A stretch of 8,013 bases of DNA from Candidatus Zipacnadia bacterium (GTDB lineage Bacteria; Armatimonadota; Zipacnadia; Zipacnadales; Zipacnadaceae), in the NCBI GenBank assembly GCA_029821455.1, contig JALGTI010000166.1:1-8013 (forward strand), written 5' to 3'. Below are positions 6,532 to 8,013 of the stretch, in pieces; position 1 is the stretch's first letter, and each line of letters opens with the position of its first letter. The notes beneath the pieces were generated by a model. That model saw nothing but the letters and a program-made list of their open reading frames with translations, ran no database searches and was not told the DNA's origin. Both the position numbers and the translations under genes were made by a program.

Positions 6532-7650
6532 CTAGCTCTCCCCCAGCAAGGGCAGCCTGGCCAGCTTCCAGCGTCTGCCCTGCGCCGCTGTGCTATTCGC
6601 CGCTGCTTGCAAGGCCGCCAGCCGCTGCTCAAGCATCTCGTGCAGCACCTCACCGGCATAAACCTGCGGTTGCCAGTATAGATTACTTATCGCTGCCGGC
6701 GGCCGGGTTGGGTCTGTATTCGGGACATATCGCACCAGCGCGAAGCAGCTTTCCGGCCGGCCTGATATGCTCGTCATAAAGATGTTTCCGCGCACATTCC
6801 AGGTTGCGCCGCTGCCGTTGTCGCGAGCCCAGATGCCCCACGGCCATTCACTGACGTTTACGTCAGGGGTCAGCATAAACATACCCAGTGCCGATTGATG
6901 CTCAGGATTGTAGATCCCGGCAAAATAGGGCTGTACACGATACGCCGGGCCGCCCAGTTCCGTGTCAAGCCAGGCCCCCGACTGTGTGAGCCAGTGGAAG
7001 CGCGGACTGGCCAGTCGGGGGAATTCCACGGTCGCCGTGTGCGTTACGTATCTCTGTTCAGCGTAGTGCCGCTCCCGCTGCCACGCGTTCCCAGGTGGGC
7101 CCTGTGGATAGTGTGTCGCGATGTCACAGCGGCCGGATGGATACACGAAGACCGTGATATGCAGCGGGTGGTCACCAGTTGTGCGGAAATCTACGCGCGA
7201 GCGCAGCGGCAGATCGCTCACGCTGACTGTACCGTTAAGTTCGCTCCAATTGCCCACCGTAGTCGCCATCTCAAAGCCAAGTTCTATTCGCGTGTCGTCC
7301 TCCAGCGTATATGCTAGGGGCCGCGCATTATTCGCATCCAACTCGACCCATCCAGCCCTCAACACGTCTTGGGAACTGCTCACACCAATGAGCGGGGGCA
7401 CCTCCGCCGGTGTGCCGGCTTCGGCCTGCAGCCAGTTGTTGCCCGGCCCGACTGTGACCGCTGCAACGGCCGCGCCGTTGATGCTGAGCACTACGCCATC
7501 GGCAGGCACGCCTTCAAGGCCTGCCGTTGCCGGCTGGAAGCTAACGTCAGCGGTTACGGGGTGGGATTGAGGATTGAAGACCAGGATGGGTGCAGCGACG
7601 CCTGGGACTGCAAATGCTAAGATTAGGAGACTAACGGTAAGGCGCTTCAT
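6532..7650 (-). CDS. Secreted beta-rich protein, probably the N-terminal part of the GH42-type hydrolase gene
   Basis: This 372-residue ORF begins with a Sec signal peptide, MKRLTVSLLILAFAVPGVAA, with likely cleavage after Ala20. A perfect GGAGGT sits 6 nt before the ATG. Residues 21-330 are predicted beta-sandwich and rich in aromatic residues. Motifs include NNWLQAEAG (71-79), FHWLTQSGAWLDTELGG (218-234), PYFAGIYNPEHQSALGMFM (241-259) and WPWGIWARDNGSGATWN (269-285). I did not recognise a named family; a mutarotase-like or carbohydrate-binding fold is plausible. Residues 333-357 form a helix (EVLHEMLEQRLAALQAAA) that ends abruptly in RRWKLARLPLLGES. That tail looks like out-of-frame sequence: the other frame continues the helical pattern into the hydrolase ORF, 38 nt after this stop. 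The two ORFs probably make one exported protein of about 1330 residues if the shift is repaired, or they were separated by mutation. Confidence 0.75.
   Translation of the reverse strand: MKRLTVSLLILAFAVPGVAAPILVFNPQSHPVTADVSFQPATAGLEGVPADGVVLSINGAAVAAVTVGPGNNWLQAEAGTPAEVPPLIGVSSSQDVLRAGWVELDANNARPLAYTLEDDTRIELGFEMATTVGNWSELNGTVSVSDLPLRSRVDFRTTGDHPLHITVFVYPSGRCDIATHYPQGPPGNAWQRERHYAEQRYVTHTATVEFPRLASPRFHWLTQSGAWLDTELGGPAYRVQPYFAGIYNPEHQSALGMFMLTPDVNVSEWPWGIWARDNGSGATWNVRGNIFMTSISGRPESCFALVRYVPNTDPTRPPAAISNLYWQPQVYAGEVLHEMLEQRLAALQAAANSTAAQGRRWKLARLPLLGES
6534..6592 (-). other. Probable frameshift joining the secreted N-terminal ORF to the hydrolase ORF
   Basis: The upstream frame stops with TAG at 6534-6532. 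The hydrolase frame is open from just after a TAG at 6595-6593. Any shift must therefore fall between these bounds, and the GGG at 6580-6578, in GCGCAGGGCAGACGC, is the best spot. One added base there turns AAQG-RRWKL into AAQGQTLEAGQAALAGG, followed by ELEEATNQLEQARGHM and the hydrolase. This is a smooth Ala/Glu/Leu helix typical of a coiled or helical linker. No canonical X-XXY-YYZ slippery site with a downstream structure is apparent, so a base loss (biological or in the assembly) is more likely than programmed frameshifting. Confidence 0.6.
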
Positions 7651-7656
7651 ATTGAT

Positions 7657-7662
7657 ACCTCC
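7657..7662 (-). promoter_or_regulatory. Shine-Dalgarno fixing the start of the secreted hydrolase gene
   Basis: GGAGGT on the minus strand, 6 nt before the ATG at 7650, is a near-perfect ribosome site. The downstream hydrolase ATG at 6493 has none. This contrast is part of the case for a single translation start for the whole region. Confidence 0.75.
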
Positions 7663-7849
7663 AAACGCCGGCGATTGCCAGAGTTTCGCGCACGGTCAGT
7701 TCTTACCTGCTGCGGGCTGATGGTGATTCGCTGAAACAGGTCGAATTTGCCGGAGTGACGGCAGCAGAACACCCTAGTGTAGCGGACGCTGGACGAATTG
7801 GTCGTTTCTGTCTGCAGGATAGTCTCATAACGCGGCGAAGAAACGAGGG

Positions 7850-8013
7850 ATGCTGAAATCTATACACGGCCAGGGACAGCTTAAGCGTACTCGTGAGGCA
7901 GTGGCCGCATTGGCGGTGGCTACCAGTCTGGTGGGCTGCGGACCGCAAGGCCCAGGTTACCAAGCGCCCGTGCTGGTGGCCGTCGTGGCCGAGGAGGGTG
8001 AGCTCTGGTTGCT
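7850..8013 (+). CDS. Lipoprotein, N-terminal part (cut by window edge)
   Basis: An ATG at 7850 opens 54 codons that run off the right edge without a stop; an in-frame TAG lies at 7820-7822. The peptide has a basic n-region with K3, K12, R13 and R15, then a hydrophobic core AVAALAVATS, and a textbook lipobox LVGC with Cys30 as lipidation site. After it come GPQGPGYQ and a beta-like stretch PVLVAVVAEEGELWL. The mature domain is too short to classify. GAGGG abuts the ATG, unusually close, and GAAG lies 9 nt before it, so the ribosome site is imperfect. The gene is divergent from the hydrolase gene, with about 200 bp between them and no convincing promoter pair seen in that gap. Confidence 0.6.
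   Translation, partial: MLKSIHGQGQLKRTREAVAALAVATSLVGCGPQGPGYQAPVLVAVVAEEGELWL

Noticed and set aside
6570..6595. Programmed -1 ribosomal frameshifting between the two hydrolase ORFs
   Set aside because: No standard slippery heptamer and no clear downstream stem or pseudoknot was seen. A lost base in a short G-run explains the pattern more simply.
7703..7963. Minus-strand frame of 86 codons at the right end
   Set aside because: The plus-strand frame from 7850 has a full lipoprotein signal with LVGC. The minus frame is Arg/Ser-rich, with no ribosome site, and overlaps it.

Overview
The window is bacterial and probably comes from an uncultured, moderately GC-rich lineage. The evidence is Shine-Dalgarno sequences, one Sec-type leader and two lipobox leaders. 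Carbohydrate-active proteins with a GH42-type hydrolase and DUF4380-like envelope proteins recall Armatimonadota, Planctomycetota or Hydrogenedentota metagenomes. That placement is a guess from gene style and not shown by any marker gene. No rRNA, tRNA, CRISPR array or mobile element was recognised.

Layout, left to right. (1) Positions 1-2038, minus strand: a probable operon. It reads from the right through two tiny overlapping ORFs (2038-1961 and 1968-1858), a DUF4380-like lipoprotein (1861-461), and the start of a GT39-type membrane glycosyltransferase (440 to the left edge, truncated). A -10-like box, a strong Shine-Dalgarno and a GTG start precede the first tiny ORF. (2) Positions 2039-2371: a divergent control region with a strong hairpin, an operator-like palindrome and a candidate promoter for the rightward gene. 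(3) Positions 2372-3355, plus strand: a cysteine-rich protein made of two diverged copies of a DUF1284-like domain. Only the second copy keeps the HH and multi-cysteine motifs. (4) Positions 3356-3658: a convergent gap with no confident feature. (5) Positions 3659-7650, minus strand: a secreted beta-rich protein followed by a very large GH42-type glycoside hydrolase with a GH2-like beta-sandwich inserted in its barrel. Reading-frame evidence suggests these two ORFs are one gene of about 1330 codons split by a single-base frameshift near 6577-6580. (6) Positions 7850-8013, plus strand: the start of another lipoprotein, cut by the right edge and divergent from the hydrolase gene.

Working together: the exported proteins (hydrolase, DUF4380-like lipoprotein, second lipoprotein) and the membrane glycosyltransferase suggest sugar or glycan handling at the cell surface. 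The DUF1284-like protein looks like an intracellular metal or Fe-S binding protein with no obvious link to the others. The features most worth a second look are the apparently split hydrolase gene, the duplicated DUF1284-like protein, and the unexplained tiny ORFs leading into the lipoprotein.
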